DNA from: Lysobacter_I brunescens
Lineage (GTDB): Bacteria > Pseudomonadota > Gammaproteobacteria > Xanthomonadales > Xanthomonadaceae
Reading direction: 5' to 3'
Length of the DNA stretch: 64,000 bases
Assembly: GCF_042677005.1 (NCBI RefSeq)
Contig: NZ_JBHTIF010000001.1
Span: 1,550,001-1,614,000 of the forward strand
In this document: piece after piece, positions 1 to 7,328 of the stretch
How positions within the stretch are numbered: the stretch's first letter is position 1
How the letters are laid out: each line of letters starts with the position of its first letter
The notes under the pieces: generated by a model
Told to the model about the DNA's origin: nothing
The model's database searches: none
The model's input: the letters and a program-made list of their open reading frames with translations, nothing else
Translations under genes and position numbers: made by a program

Positions 1-133
1 GGTCGAGTACGATGAAACCCTGAAGTCCGAGCTGCGCAAGGCCGGCTTCATGACCCGCGACGCCCGCGAGGTCGAGCGCAAGAAGGTCGGTCTGCACAAG
101 GCACGTCGCGCCACCCAGTTCTCGAAGCGCTGA
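1..133 (+). CDS. rpsI: 30S ribosomal protein S9, C-terminal part
   Basis: Only the last 43 codons are in the window, in the frame starting at base 2, ending at TGA 131-133. The tail has the lysine/arginine-rich S9 pattern: an AGFMTRDAREVERKKVG stretch followed by a basic end closing in FSKR, the extension that reaches toward the P-site tRNA in the small subunit. The start and the usual partner rplM lie outside the window. Assignment rests on this very conserved C-terminus. Confidence 0.95.
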   Translation, partial: VEYDETLKSELRKAGFMTRDAREVERKKVGLHKARRATQFSKR

Positions 134-147
134 TCGCTTCGGAACAT

Positions 148-167
148 GCCGGGAGTCCGCTCCCGGC
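148..167 (+). terminator. Possible hairpin after rpsI
   Basis: An 8-bp perfect stem (GCCGGGAG / CTCCCGGC) with a 4-nt loop lies 14 nt after the rpsI stop. No clear T tract follows, so termination would be weak or factor-assisted. Confidence 0.35.
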
Positions 168-180
168 CCCTGCGGGGGAG

Positions 181-219
181 TTCCTTGTTTCGCCTGTTTG
201 GCGTTACAATGCGCCCCCG
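181..219 (+). promoter_or_regulatory. Candidate promoter of tRNA-Gln
   Basis: A TACAAT -10 hexamer at 205-210 is followed by a GC-only discriminator (GCGCCCCCG, 211-219). A GC-rich discriminator is typical of stable-RNA promoters under stringent control. The best -35 match, TTGTTT at 185-190, gives only 14 nt of spacing, so the -35 element is uncertain. The tRNA starts at 229. Confidence 0.45.
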
Positions 220-228
220 CAGCACTAC

Positions 229-303
229 AGCCCCGTCGCCAAGCGGTAAGGCACCTGACTCTGACTCAGGCATTCGGTGGTTCGAATCCATCCGGGGCTG
301 CCA
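229..303 (+). tRNA. tRNA-Gln (anticodon CTG)
   Basis: A full cloverleaf can be drawn. The acceptor stem AGCCCCG (229-235) pairs with CGGGGCT (293-299). The anticodon stem CCTGA/TCAGG (254-258/266-270) encloses the loop CTCTGAC with anticodon CTG at 261-263. The T arm is GGTGG-TTCGAAT-CCATC. The 3' CCA (301-303) is encoded. The anticodon reads glutamine codon CAG. Confidence 0.95.
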
Positions 304-310
304 TCTTCGA

Positions 311-340
311 AAAGCCTGCCTTCACGGCAGGCTTTTTTTC
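311..340 (+). terminator. Rho-independent terminator of tRNA-Gln
   Basis: AAGCCTGCC and GGCAGGCTT form a 9-bp stem around a TTCAC loop, followed by a run of T. It lies directly after the tRNA. Confidence 0.9.
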
Positions 341-608
341 GTTTCGTGGTCCCGCAATGACGGGCCTGTCTCGGGAAGAGCGTGCGCATGCTGTCGTTCC
401 ACAGGCGGCACAGTCCGTCCATGGCCTGATGGCGGGATGTAGCGGATACGCACTTGCTCGCAGAATGACGAGCATTCCATGACCTTGTAATCACTCCCGA
501 GCGGGCATTCGTCGTACCTGTCATTCCTTACAGGTACCCGACCCCCGTGGCCTGCGGCTATGTTCGCCAACGCTGGTGGATGCCGGCAATGAACATACAG
601 GGGAAGTT
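341..608. other. Gene-free stretch
   Basis: Between the tRNA terminator and the hemerythrin-like gene I see no convincing coding frame, no tRNA and no clear repeat. The 3' end presumably carries the promoter of the next gene. A weak AGGGGA ribosome site at 598-604 belongs to that gene. Confidence 0.5.
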
Positions 609-1136
609 GTGCTCGATTTCATCAGGAAGTTGCTGGGTGGTGGTCAGGGACCGAGGTCGCAGGCCCTGCCGCAGGGCATTCCCAGCCAGGAACAACGCCG
701 AACCGGATTCGGCATCACTTACGATCCAGAACTCGTCCCGGCGCTGAAGCGCGACCACGTCGATCTCGTGAAGCTTTTCGGCGCTATCGGCGAAACTGCC
801 CAGCAGGGCGATTTCCAGTCCATTCCGCAGATGCTCAATGCGTTCAAGGTGCACCTGGAAGGGCATCTGATCGCCGAGAACGTGCGCTTCTACAACTACG
901 TCGAAAACGCGATGCAGCACGACCCGGAAAGCTCCGCCCTGGTGCGCAGCTTCCGTCGCGAAATGAACGCGATCGCCCGCGGCGTGGTGGACTTCGTGAA
1001 GAAGTATCAGGTCGAGACCTTCGACCAGAAGCTGCGCGACGAGTTCATGAACGACTACAAGACGGTAGGCGGTTTGCTCACCCAGCGCATCCAGCGCGAG
1101 GAAGGCAGTCTGTATCCGCTCTACCACCCGGTCTGA
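609..1136 (+). CDS. Hemerythrin-like (HHE) domain protein
   Basis: The product is 175 aa if started at GTG 609, chosen for the AGGGGA ribosome site just upstream; an in-frame ATG at 576 would add 11 residues. It is a helical cytoplasmic protein with HHE-type metal-ligand patterns: H50 in a KRDHVDL helix, H82/H86/E90 in a HLEGHLIAEN helix, and acidic residues 164-165 in the last helix. The two-part ligand set is less complete than in classical hemerythrins, and a regulator-like four-helix bundle (Rsd/AlgQ-like) is an alternative reading. Role unknown; families of this type bind non-heme iron and sense or store O2 or NO. Confidence 0.75.
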   Translation: MLDFIRKLLGGGQGPRSQALPQGIPSQEQRRTGFGITYDPELVPALKRDHVDLVKLFGAIGETAQQGDFQSIPQMLNAFKVHLEGHLIAENVRFYNYVENAMQHDPESSALVRSFRREMNAIARGVVDFVKKYQVETFDQKLRDEFMNDYKTVGGLLTQRIQREEGSLYPLYHPV

Positions 1137-1240
1137 CGACCGGTCGGGGCGAGGCCCCGGCTCTCCAACGATCACGACAGGTTTGGCGACACATGGATGT
1201 ATCGCCTGCGGGAGGCCTTTGCCGGCTTTCCGCGGGACAG

Positions 1241-1262
1241 GGACCGGCGCAGGCGCCGGTCC
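1241..1262. repeat. Perfect 10-bp inverted repeat with 2-nt spacer
   Basis: GGACCGGCGC, spacer AG, GCGCCGGTCC. It lies 80 nt before the DUF3050 start codon, in the leader or promoter region, so it could be an operator or an attenuating hairpin. No T tract follows. Confidence 0.6.
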
Positions 1263-1342
1263 GGCGGTCCGGTCGGCCATGGATGGTCGATATCGGGCAT
1301 TCCCGTCTGTTTTCACACCATGATCGGATCAGGAGAGAACAC

Positions 1343-2167
1343 ATGAAACAGGAAGTGGATGTGGTGCTGACCCCGGCAATGCGCCGTCTTCGCCACGAGC
1401 TGGAGACGCACCCGGTGTTCGCGGAGATCGCGCATGTCGAGGCCCTGCGTTCGTTCATGCAGGTGCATGTCTTCGCGGTCTGGGACTTCATGTCGCTGGC
1501 GAAGCGACTGCAGCGCGACCTGACCTGCGTCGAATTGCCGTGGATGCCGCCGAGCAATCCGGAAGCCGCGCGGCTGATCAACGACATCGTGCTCGCCGAG
1601 GAAAGCGATGTCGATGCGGACGGGCGTCCGGCGAGTCATCTGGATCTCTACCTGAAGGCGATGCGCGATGTTGGGGCGCCGACCGCGCAGTTCGAGCACT
1701 TCCTGTCCGTGCTGCGCAGCGGCGCTTCCCTGGACGACGCGTTCGCCCGCGCCGAGGTGCCGCAGTTCGTGCGCGATTTCGTCGGGCACACGATCGGCAC
1801 CTGCCTGCGTGGCAGCACGCTGGAGGTCATGTCGAGCTTTTTCTACGGGCGCGAGAACGTCATTCCCCCGATGTTCCAGAGCCTGCTCGACCGCTGGGGC
1901 CTCAGCGAGGGCCAGGCGCCGGGTTTCGTGTACTACCTGCAGCGCCACATCGAGCTGGACGGCGACAGCCATGGCCCGGCCGCAAGCCGCCTGATCCAGG
2001 CCGAGCTTGCGCGCGATTCCGACGGACTGGCGCATGCCCGCGAGGCCGCCCGGGAGGCGATGGCGGCCCGGCGCGCGCTGTGGGACGGCACGGCGGCCCT
2101 GCTCCGCGAGCGCCATGGCGAAGCGGCCCCGATGGCGCCGGCACACCAGGTCGCGCAGGTCGCCTGA
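1343..2167 (+). CDS. DUF3050 family protein (heme-oxygenase-like fold)
   Basis: The product is 274 aa. ATG 1343 is chosen because an AGGAGA ribosome site ends 7 nt before it. The sequence shows the DUF3050 hallmarks: FMQVHVFAVWDFMSL (about 38-52), a DIVLAEESD acidic helix (81-89), SHLDLY (98-103), a FYGRENVIPPMF segment (167-178) and YLQRHIELDGDSHGP (198-212). The family has a heme-oxygenase-like helical fold. The ordered His/Glu/Asp residues (H42, E86/E87, H99, H202, D206, H210) resemble the ligand spacing of heme-oxygenase-like diiron oxidases, but that is inference. The gene converges on luxI, which suggests a link to quorum sensing. No substrate is known. Confidence 0.85.
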   Translation: MKQEVDVVLTPAMRRLRHELETHPVFAEIAHVEALRSFMQVHVFAVWDFMSLAKRLQRDLTCVELPWMPPSNPEAARLINDIVLAEESDVDADGRPASHLDLYLKAMRDVGAPTAQFEHFLSVLRSGASLDDAFARAEVPQFVRDFVGHTIGTCLRGSTLEVMSSFFYGRENVIPPMFQSLLDRWGLSEGQAPGFVYYLQRHIELDGDSHGPAASRLIQAELARDSDGLAHAREAAREAMAARRALWDGTAALLRERHGEAAPMAPAHQVAQVA

Positions 2168-2180
2168 GGCAGGGTGCGCC

Positions 2181-2260
2181 GCGCAGGCACGTCTGGGCCT
2201 GCGCGACGCCATGGCATGACGCCGATGCCCCCGACGTCGCCGGCTGCCTGCGCAGCCGGC
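2181..2260. terminator. Two hairpins in the convergent DUF3050/luxI gap
   Basis: GCGCAGGC/GCCTGCGC (2181-2188 with 2197-2204) and GCCGGCTGC/GCAGCCGGC (2239-2247 with 2252-2260). Both sit between converging genes and may serve as bidirectional terminators. Neither has a strong T tract. Confidence 0.5.
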
Positions 2261-2354
2261 GTGCGTCGAGTGTCTCCCCAAGGACCGTCGTGGGCCGTCT
2301 GCGTGCCTGCCTGCGTCGTCGGCGGGCGAGGGCGCGTGCGTCGCCGCGCTTCGA

Positions 2355-2972
2355 TCAGGCTGCGCGGGCGATGTCGAGTGCAGGCGCGCTGCCGCTGATG
2401 CGTGCGGCGACCGGCAGGTTGTCGCCGACAGACATCCGGAAAGCGAGACTGAGTACCCGGCCGATCCGGCGCGGGGCGCCGAGTCGCTCCACGTGCAGGC
2501 CGAGGTGGCGCAGCATCCGCTCGATCGGCGCGCTGGTCACGCCGACGATCTCTTCGACGCCTCGCGAGTCGGCGAAATGGAACAGGTCCGCCAGCATCGC
2601 GGCGGGCAGGTCGCCGAAGCCGAAGCCGTCGCCCGCGCAGCGCGTGCTGATCGCGAAGCGGCTGATTTCCCAGGTCGACGCTGCGGCCGGCGCCGGCGCC
2701 CCGTCGAGCAGCGACGGGAAGATGTCGCGCAGCATGTTCGGCCCCAGGGTCGGCAGCAGCCGGCAGCAGCCGAGCGCCTGCATGCCGTCCTCGTGCGCGA
2801 TCAGGTAGTGCGGGCCGATCAGGTCGAACCAGTCGTGCTCGCGTCCGTGTTCCACCCGGACCTCCCAGCCCAGGCGTTCGTGGAAGATCTCGCTGCGCAG
2901 CCGGTACATGCTGTCCAGAAGGGTGGCGTTGAGGTCGGGTTCGCCTGCGCGGCCGATGGCAATACGGGTCAT
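2355..2972 (-). CDS. Acyl-homoserine-lactone synthase, LuxI family
   Basis: The product is 205 aa, the usual LuxI size. The start at 2972 has a GGAGACACC ribosome site directly upstream. It makes an N-acyl-homoserine lactone from S-adenosylmethionine and an acyl donor in the cytoplasm. All core residues of the family can be seen with normal spacing: R26, F30 and W36 (MYRLRSEIFHERLGW), D47 and D50 (HDWFDLIG), R71 (GCCRLLP), E102 and R105 (WEISRFAI). It lies 263 nt downstream of a luxR gene on the same strand, with a strong palindrome in between, so autoinduction is likely. The acyl chain length cannot be read from the sequence. Complete LuxI/LuxR pairs are not typical of Xanthomonadaceae, which mainly use DSF signals. 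Confidence 0.93.
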   Translation of the reverse strand: MTRIAIGRAGEPDLNATLLDSMYRLRSEIFHERLGWEVRVEHGREHDWFDLIGPHYLIAHEDGMQALGCCRLLPTLGPNMLRDIFPSLLDGAPAPAAASTWEISRFAISTRCAGDGFGFGDLPAAMLADLFHFADSRGVEEIVGVTSAPIERMLRHLGLHVERLGAPRRIGRVLSLAFRMSVGDNLPVAARISGSAPALDIARAA

Positions 2973-3035
2973 GGTGTCTCCTTGGTGTGGTGAGGAGACG
3001 CCAGTGGAGCGGATGCCCTGTCGGTTCTTGCAGCT

Positions 3036-3056
3036 GATCGACCTGACAGGTTGATC
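3036..3056. promoter_or_regulatory. Candidate lux box upstream of luxI
   Basis: A 21-bp palindrome reads GATC-G-ACCTG-A-CAGGT-T-GATC. Only the G/T pair flanking the ACCTG/CAGGT core breaks the symmetry around the central A. It lies 63 nt upstream of the luxI start codon, the position where a LuxR-type activator would bind to stimulate luxI. Confidence 0.7.
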
Positions 3057-3086
3057 CTTGCCGGGTAATCGTGTTCTCAAACGTGC

Positions 3087-3178
3087 CGATCGCCGGCGAT
3101 CGACGCCGATCTCCCATGGGCTTGCGCACAGGCGGCTGCAATCGAAAGCAATCGACGACAATCAATTCATGGTTGTCG
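3087..3178. repeat. Two further palindromes between luxR and luxI
   Basis: A perfect 16-bp palindrome CGATCGCCGGCGATCG lies at 3087-3102. A spaced inverted repeat, CGACAATC (3156-3163) with GGTTGTCG (3171-3178), matches at 7 of 8 pairs. They may be extra regulator sites or the luxR transcript end; no T tract supports a plain terminator. Confidence 0.45.
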
Positions 3179-3235
3179 ACCGGGTTTGCGCGAACCGGGT
3201 GGATCGCGGGCGATCGCGCCCGCGGGCTCAGGCGC

Positions 3236-3994
3236 TCAGTTGCGGAAGGTGGAGACGATCAGTCCGAGCGAGACGGCGCGTGCGATGGCGGCCTGGCGAC
3301 CGCTGACGCCGAGTTTGTGCGTCGCGTTCTGCAGGTGGAAGATCGACGTGCGCTCGCTGATGTTCAGGAGCTGGCCGATCTCCCAGCTGGTCTTGCCTTC
3401 GGCCGCCCACGACAGGCATTCCCGCTCGCGCTTGGTCAGCGCGGGCAACTGCGCGGGCGTCTTCGACCGCGCGAAGCGGCGCGCGGCTTCATGCACGAAG
3501 TGCGCGAGCAGGTGCAGCTCGGGCAACATCTCGTTGAAGTCCTTCGCGGTAAGAGTGTCGGATGCGTAGGACATCAGGCCCCAGGACACGCCGGGTCCGT
3601 GCAGCGGCACGCTGACCCCGGATCCCAGGCCGAATTCGCGCGCTTCCCCGAACAGGAGGCGGATCTTCTGCAGATGCGGATCGACGACGCGGCGATCGAG
3701 CTGTTGCGCATCGTCCCAGGCCAGCGGCGTGGCATGGTCGTGGCAATGGCTGATGATCGGATCGATGCTGATGTAATCCTGCGCGAAGTAGTGTTCCACC
3801 CACGCTTCCGGATAGGTGCCCATCCTCACCTGATGCGCGTGGTCGTTCACCAGCGGCAGGTCGACGGCGTAGAACCAGGACGTGATGGCCAGAGGGCCGA
3901 GCACGGCATCGATCTCGTTGCTCAGCGCGTCCATGCTCGACGTGCGCTCGAGCGCGCGCATCCGGGAGATGTCGATCAGCGTCCTGCCACCCAT
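3236..3994 (-). CDS. LuxR-family AHL-responsive transcriptional regulator
   Basis: The product is 252 aa. The N-terminal half is an autoinducer-binding domain with the diagnostic residues in TraR-like spacing: W65, Y69, D78, P79 and W93, followed by a glycine-rich FGLGSGVSVP segment. The C-terminal 65 residues are a LuxR/FixJ helix-turn-helix, beginning LTKRERECLSWAAEGKTSWEI and continuing into a recognition helix around 213-230. It is expected to bind the AHL made by the next gene and the palindrome at 3036-3056. It is transcribed in the same direction as luxI and divergently from the 2OG dioxygenase gene at 4229. Complete ligand residues argue for a true AHL receptor rather than a plant-signal-type solo. 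Confidence 0.92.
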   Translation of the reverse strand: MGGRTLIDISRMRALERTSSMDALSNEIDAVLGPLAITSWFYAVDLPLVNDHAHQVRMGTYPEAWVEHYFAQDYISIDPIISHCHDHATPLAWDDAQQLDRRVVDPHLQKIRLLFGEAREFGLGSGVSVPLHGPGVSWGLMSYASDTLTAKDFNEMLPELHLLAHFVHEAARRFARSKTPAQLPALTKRERECLSWAAEGKTSWEIGQLLNISERTSIFHLQNATHKLGVSGRQAAIARAVSLGLIVSTFRN

Positions 3995-4228
3995 GACCCC
4001 TGTTCCCGATTCGAAGACTGCGTGCTGCCCTGCAGTGTCCTGTCCCTGCCCCCTGCCGTCGGCGATGCCGTTTGCGTGGCTGTCTCGCGGCGGCGCGCTC
4101 CGTCGACCGTGGCCGACGCGTTAAAGTAGCAGGCTTCCGCGCCAAGTGGACAGCCGCGAATCCGCACGGGATGCGCGGTGCGCCGCAGCGGCTCCTGCGG
4201 TACGTCCTCCTTTTCCGGTCCGAATGCC

Positions 4229-4975
4229 ATGGTCGCCACATTTCCCGCCCCCTACACCCCGCCGGAGGCGTTGCTCGCCGACCTGCGCACGCGCGGCTAT
4301 GCCGTGCTGCCTCCACGGGACGTGCATGCGCTGTGCGGCATCACCGCCGAGGCGTTGGGATCGCTGGCTGCCTCCTGGAACGACCTCCCGCCGGACGAAT
4401 ATCTCCGCGACGGTGGTCGCTACCGCAGCCGTCGGCATGCCTGCTTCACCGTGACCGCCGATGGCGTGACCCGTGCCCCGCACCGCGCCCACTACCAGCC
4501 GGTCGACTACAACGCCCTGCACGGCGGCATCCAGCGCTGGTTCGCGCCGGTCGACGACGCCGTCGCGACGGGCGAGGGCTGGCGGGCGATGCTCGCCTCG
4601 CTCGGCGCCTGCCTGCGCGAGGTGCGGCCGGTGGACGCCTGGTACGTCGAGGCGCACCAGTTCCGCATCGACACCCGCGATGGCATCGGCCGGCCGACGC
4701 CGGAAGGCGCGCACCGCGACGGCGTCGATTTCGTCGCCGTGTTCCTGGTCGATCGCCATGCCATTCGCGGCGGCGAGACCCGGGTCTTCCAGGCCGATGG
4801 TCCGGACGGCCAGCGGTTCACTTTGACCGAGCCCTGGAGCCTGCTGCTGCTCGACGACACCCGGGTGATCCACGAGTCCACGCCGATCCAGCCCCTGGCC
4901 GGGCGCGAGGACGGCGGCCATCGTGACACCCTGGTCCTGACCTTCCGGGCCGGTGGCTTCCAGGCCGAGGGGTGA
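4229..4975 (+). CDS. 2OG-Fe(II) dioxygenase family protein
   Basis: The product is 248 aa, started at ATG 4229. It matches the 2OG-Fe_Oxy_2 (isoleucine-dioxygenase-like, PF10014-type) family. The iron triad is visible as H162 and D164 in a AHRDGVDF motif with distal H215 in a DDTRVIHEST motif; R232 in HRDTLVLTF probably binds 2-oxoglutarate. Known family members hydroxylate free amino acids. The gene is divergent from luxR across 234 nt, so one regulator could act on both. The substrate is unknown here; a role in amino-acid or signal modification is inference. Confidence 0.85.
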   Translation: MVATFPAPYTPPEALLADLRTRGYAVLPPRDVHALCGITAEALGSLAASWNDLPPDEYLRDGGRYRSRRHACFTVTADGVTRAPHRAHYQPVDYNALHGGIQRWFAPVDDAVATGEGWRAMLASLGACLREVRPVDAWYVEAHQFRIDTRDGIGRPTPEGAHRDGVDFVAVFLVDRHAIRGGETRVFQADGPDGQRFTLTEPWSLLLLDDTRVIHESTPIQPLAGREDGGHRDTLVLTFRAGGFQAEG

Positions 4976-4995
4976 GGGCGCGCGGATCCAATTCA

Positions 4996-5009
4996 GTTAC
5001 AATTGAAAC
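4996..5009. promoter_or_regulatory. Candidate operator/-10 region of the FAH gene
   Basis: GTTACAATTGAAAC is an imperfect 14-bp palindrome centred on CAATTG. It overlaps a TACAAT -10-like hexamer (4998-5003) and sits 29 nt before the start codon at 5039, a layout typical of a MarR-type repressor site. Confidence 0.4.
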
Positions 5010-5038
5010 CAATTTCGCAACAGGCAATCGAGGTTCCG

Positions 5039-6022
5039 ATGAAGCTGGGCTCTCTGAAGGACGGTGGCCGTGACGGCACCCTGATCGTGGTCTCCCGCGA
5101 CCTGACCCGCGCCGTGCGTGCGGACGGCATCGCGCCGACCCTGCAGCGCGCGCTGGAAGACTGGTCCAACGCCGCGCCGCGCCTCAACGCGCTGTCCGAA
5201 GCGCTGAACGCCGGCACCGCCGAGGGCGCGTTCGACCTCGACATGACCGCGCTGGCCGCGCCGCTGCCGCGCGCCTACGAGTTCGTCGACGGCTCCGCCT
5301 ACCTGCCGCACGTCGAACGCGTGCGCCGCGCGCGTGGCGCCGAGGTGCCGGAGAGCTTCTACGTCGATCCGCTGATGTACCAGGCGGTCAGCGCCGGCTT
5401 CTACGGCCCGCGCGATCCGGTGCGCGTGCCCAGCGAGGACTACGGCATCGATCTGGAAGCCGAAGTCGTGATCGTCACCGACGACGTGCCGATGGCGGTG
5501 ACGCCGGAAGACGCTGCCGCGCACATCCAGCTGATCGGCCTGGTCAACGACGTCTCGCTGCGCAACCTGATCCCGAACGAACTGGCCAAGGGCTTCGGCT
5601 TCCTGCAGTCCAAGCCGCGCTCGGCGCTATCGCCGGTGTTCGTGACGCCCGACGAACTCGGCGAGGCCTGGCTGGACAGCAAGGTGCACCTGCCGCTGCT
5701 CACCCACATCAACGGCGAATGGTTCGGTGCGCCGGAAGCCGGCGTCGACATGCAGTTCGACTTCGCGCAGCTGGTCGCGCATGCCGCCAAGACCCGTCCG
5801 CTGAGCGCCGGCACCATCGTCGGCTCGGGCACGGTCGCCAACGAGGACACCTCGCTGGGCGCGTCCTGCTTCGCCGAGCGGCGCACGGTCGAAACGCTGG
5901 AAACCGGCAAGCCGCAGACCCCGTTCATGAAGTACGGCGACGTGGTCCGGATCGAGATGCGCAGCCGCGACGGCGTCGACATCTTCGGCGCGATCGAGCA
6001 GCGGATCGACCGCCCGGCATGA
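5039..6022 (+). CDS. Fumarylacetoacetate hydrolase family protein
   Basis: The product is 327 aa. ATG 5039 is preferred over the TTG at 5003, which overlaps the promoter-like palindrome. FAH-type features include a metal-binding acidic segment, SEDYGIDLEAEVVIVTDD, and the NDVSLRNL...KGFGFLQSKPRSALSP block with the catalytic-site KxFxxxK-like pattern. With maiA at 7329 it supports the last two steps of tyrosine/homogentisate degradation: fumarylacetoacetate cleavage to fumarate and acetoacetate after isomerisation of maleylacetoacetate. Homogentisate dioxygenase is not in the window. The stop overlaps the next gene by 4 nt (ATGA). Confidence 0.9.
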   Translation: MKLGSLKDGGRDGTLIVVSRDLTRAVRADGIAPTLQRALEDWSNAAPRLNALSEALNAGTAEGAFDLDMTALAAPLPRAYEFVDGSAYLPHVERVRRARGAEVPESFYVDPLMYQAVSAGFYGPRDPVRVPSEDYGIDLEAEVVIVTDDVPMAVTPEDAAAHIQLIGLVNDVSLRNLIPNELAKGFGFLQSKPRSALSPVFVTPDELGEAWLDSKVHLPLLTHINGEWFGAPEAGVDMQFDFAQLVAHAAKTRPLSAGTIVGSGTVANEDTSLGASCFAERRTVETLETGKPQTPFMKYGDVVRIEMRSRDGVDIFGAIEQRIDRPA

Positions 6023-6585
6023 CGCGTCGCCTGCCGCTCGACGTGGACGCCCTGCGCGCCCGCGCGACGGCCGGCGAGCGCTTCGCTTTCCTGTGCTTCT
6101 GGGGGCATCGTCCGCGTGCGGACGGTGCGCCTTCCGCATCGTGCTTCAGCCAGTGGTACCCGTCGCCCTTCACGGTCGACGGCGTGCGCTACGCCACCGC
6201 CGAGCACTGGATGATGGCCGGCAAGGCGCGCCTGTTCGGTGACGAGTCCGCGCTTGCGAAGGTGCTGGCGAACGACGATCCGGGTGCCGCCAAGGCCGCC
6301 GGGCGCGGTGTGCGCCATTTCGACGAGGCCCGCTGGTCTGCTCATCGCTTCGACCTGGTGGTCGAGGGCAACCTCGCGAAGTTCTCGCAGCATCCCGACC
6401 TGCGGCGCTTCCTGTTGTCGACCGGCGACCGGGTGCTGGTCGAAGCCAGCCCGGTCGATCCGATCTGGGGCATCGGCCTGGCGGCTGCGGACCCGCGCGC
6501 GACCGAGCCGGCGCAGTGGACCGGCCTCAACCTGCTCGGCTTCGCCCTGATGGTCGTCCGCGAGCGGCTCGCTGCCATCGCCTGA
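6019..6585 (+). CDS. NADAR family protein (YbiA-like)
   Basis: The product is 188 aa, translationally coupled to the FAH gene by an ATGA overlap. It has the NADAR/DUF1768 pattern: FLCFWGH near residue 24, SCFSQWYPSPF, the YATAEHWMMAGKARLF block (about 64-79), and a WGIGL motif near the C-terminus (about 153-157). Such proteins hydrolyse ADP-ribosylated or riboflavin-pathway N-glycosides in the cytoplasm, or remove ADP-ribose from nucleic acids. Its place between two homogentisate genes looks accidental or reflects metabolite damage repair; that is inference. Confidence 0.88.
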   Translation: MTRRLPLDVDALRARATAGERFAFLCFWGHRPRADGAPSASCFSQWYPSPFTVDGVRYATAEHWMMAGKARLFGDESALAKVLANDDPGAAKAAGRGVRHFDEARWSAHRFDLVVEGNLAKFSQHPDLRRFLLSTGDRVLVEASPVDPIWGIGLAAADPRATEPAQWTGLNLLGFALMVVRERLAAIA

Positions 6586-6634
6586 CGCGCGCCGCTATGC
6601 TGGCGCCGTCATCCCGGTCCGATGGAGGTGAAAT

Positions 6635-7255
6635 GTGGCGATTGAACGCCGCGGCGCCCGCGCTGCTGCCGTCCTGCTGGCCTTGCTGGCCTGGACGGCC
6701 CTCCTGCTGCAACTGCGCCTGACCCTCGACGCCACCCTTGCGCGGGGCGGCACTACCGGCGAAGCGCTGGTGCTCTACACCGGGTTCTTCACCATCCTGA
6801 CCAATCTCTTCGTCGCCCTCTGCGCCAGCGCGCAGGCATGGGTGCCGCGATCGCGCCTGGCCGGTGCATCGCTGCGCGGCTGCGCGACCACCGCGATCGT
6901 GCTCGTCGGGCTGGGCTACCACCTGCTGCTGCGCGAGATCTGGGACCCGCAGGGATGGCAGCGCGTCGCCGACAACCTCCTGCATTACGCCGTGCCGATC
7001 GCCGCGCTGGCGCACTGGCTGTGGTTCCGGCCGCGCGAGCCGCTACCGGTCCGGGCGCCGTTGATGTGGTCGCTGTATCCCCTTGCCTACTTCGCGTATG
7101 CCCTGGTGCGCGGAGAATGGCTGGCGCTGTATCCGTATCCCTTCATCGATGTCGCGACGCTGGGGTATCCGCGTGTCCTCGCGAACGCAACGGTCCTGCT
7201 GCTGGCCTACCTCGCGACCGGTGCGCTGCTGCGCTGGCAGGCATCGAGGCGCTGA
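6635..7255 (+). CDS. Pr6Pr/FAR-17a-type integral membrane protein
   Basis: The product is 206 aa. GTG 6635 follows a GGAGGTG ribosome site by 4 nt. About six hydrophobic helices can be drawn, beginning at residues 9-30. Sequence blocks YTGFFTILTN, LLLREIW, LLHYAVPIAAL and YPYPFIDV fit the Pr6Pr family (named after a fungal reproductive protein), which is related to FAR-17a/AIG1 membrane hydrolase-like proteins. Function in bacteria is unknown. Confidence 0.8.
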   Translation: MAIERRGARAAAVLLALLAWTALLLQLRLTLDATLARGGTTGEALVLYTGFFTILTNLFVALCASAQAWVPRSRLAGASLRGCATTAIVLVGLGYHLLLREIWDPQGWQRVADNLLHYAVPIAALAHWLWFRPREPLPVRAPLMWSLYPLAYFAYALVRGEWLALYPYPFIDVATLGYPRVLANATVLLLAYLATGALLRWQASRR

Positions 7256-7328
7256 CCGCTTCCAGCGCGGGCGCGGGGGGCGTATCGTGCCTGCCATCCG
7301 GGCGCAACCTGCAGGCGAGGGCAAGGCC

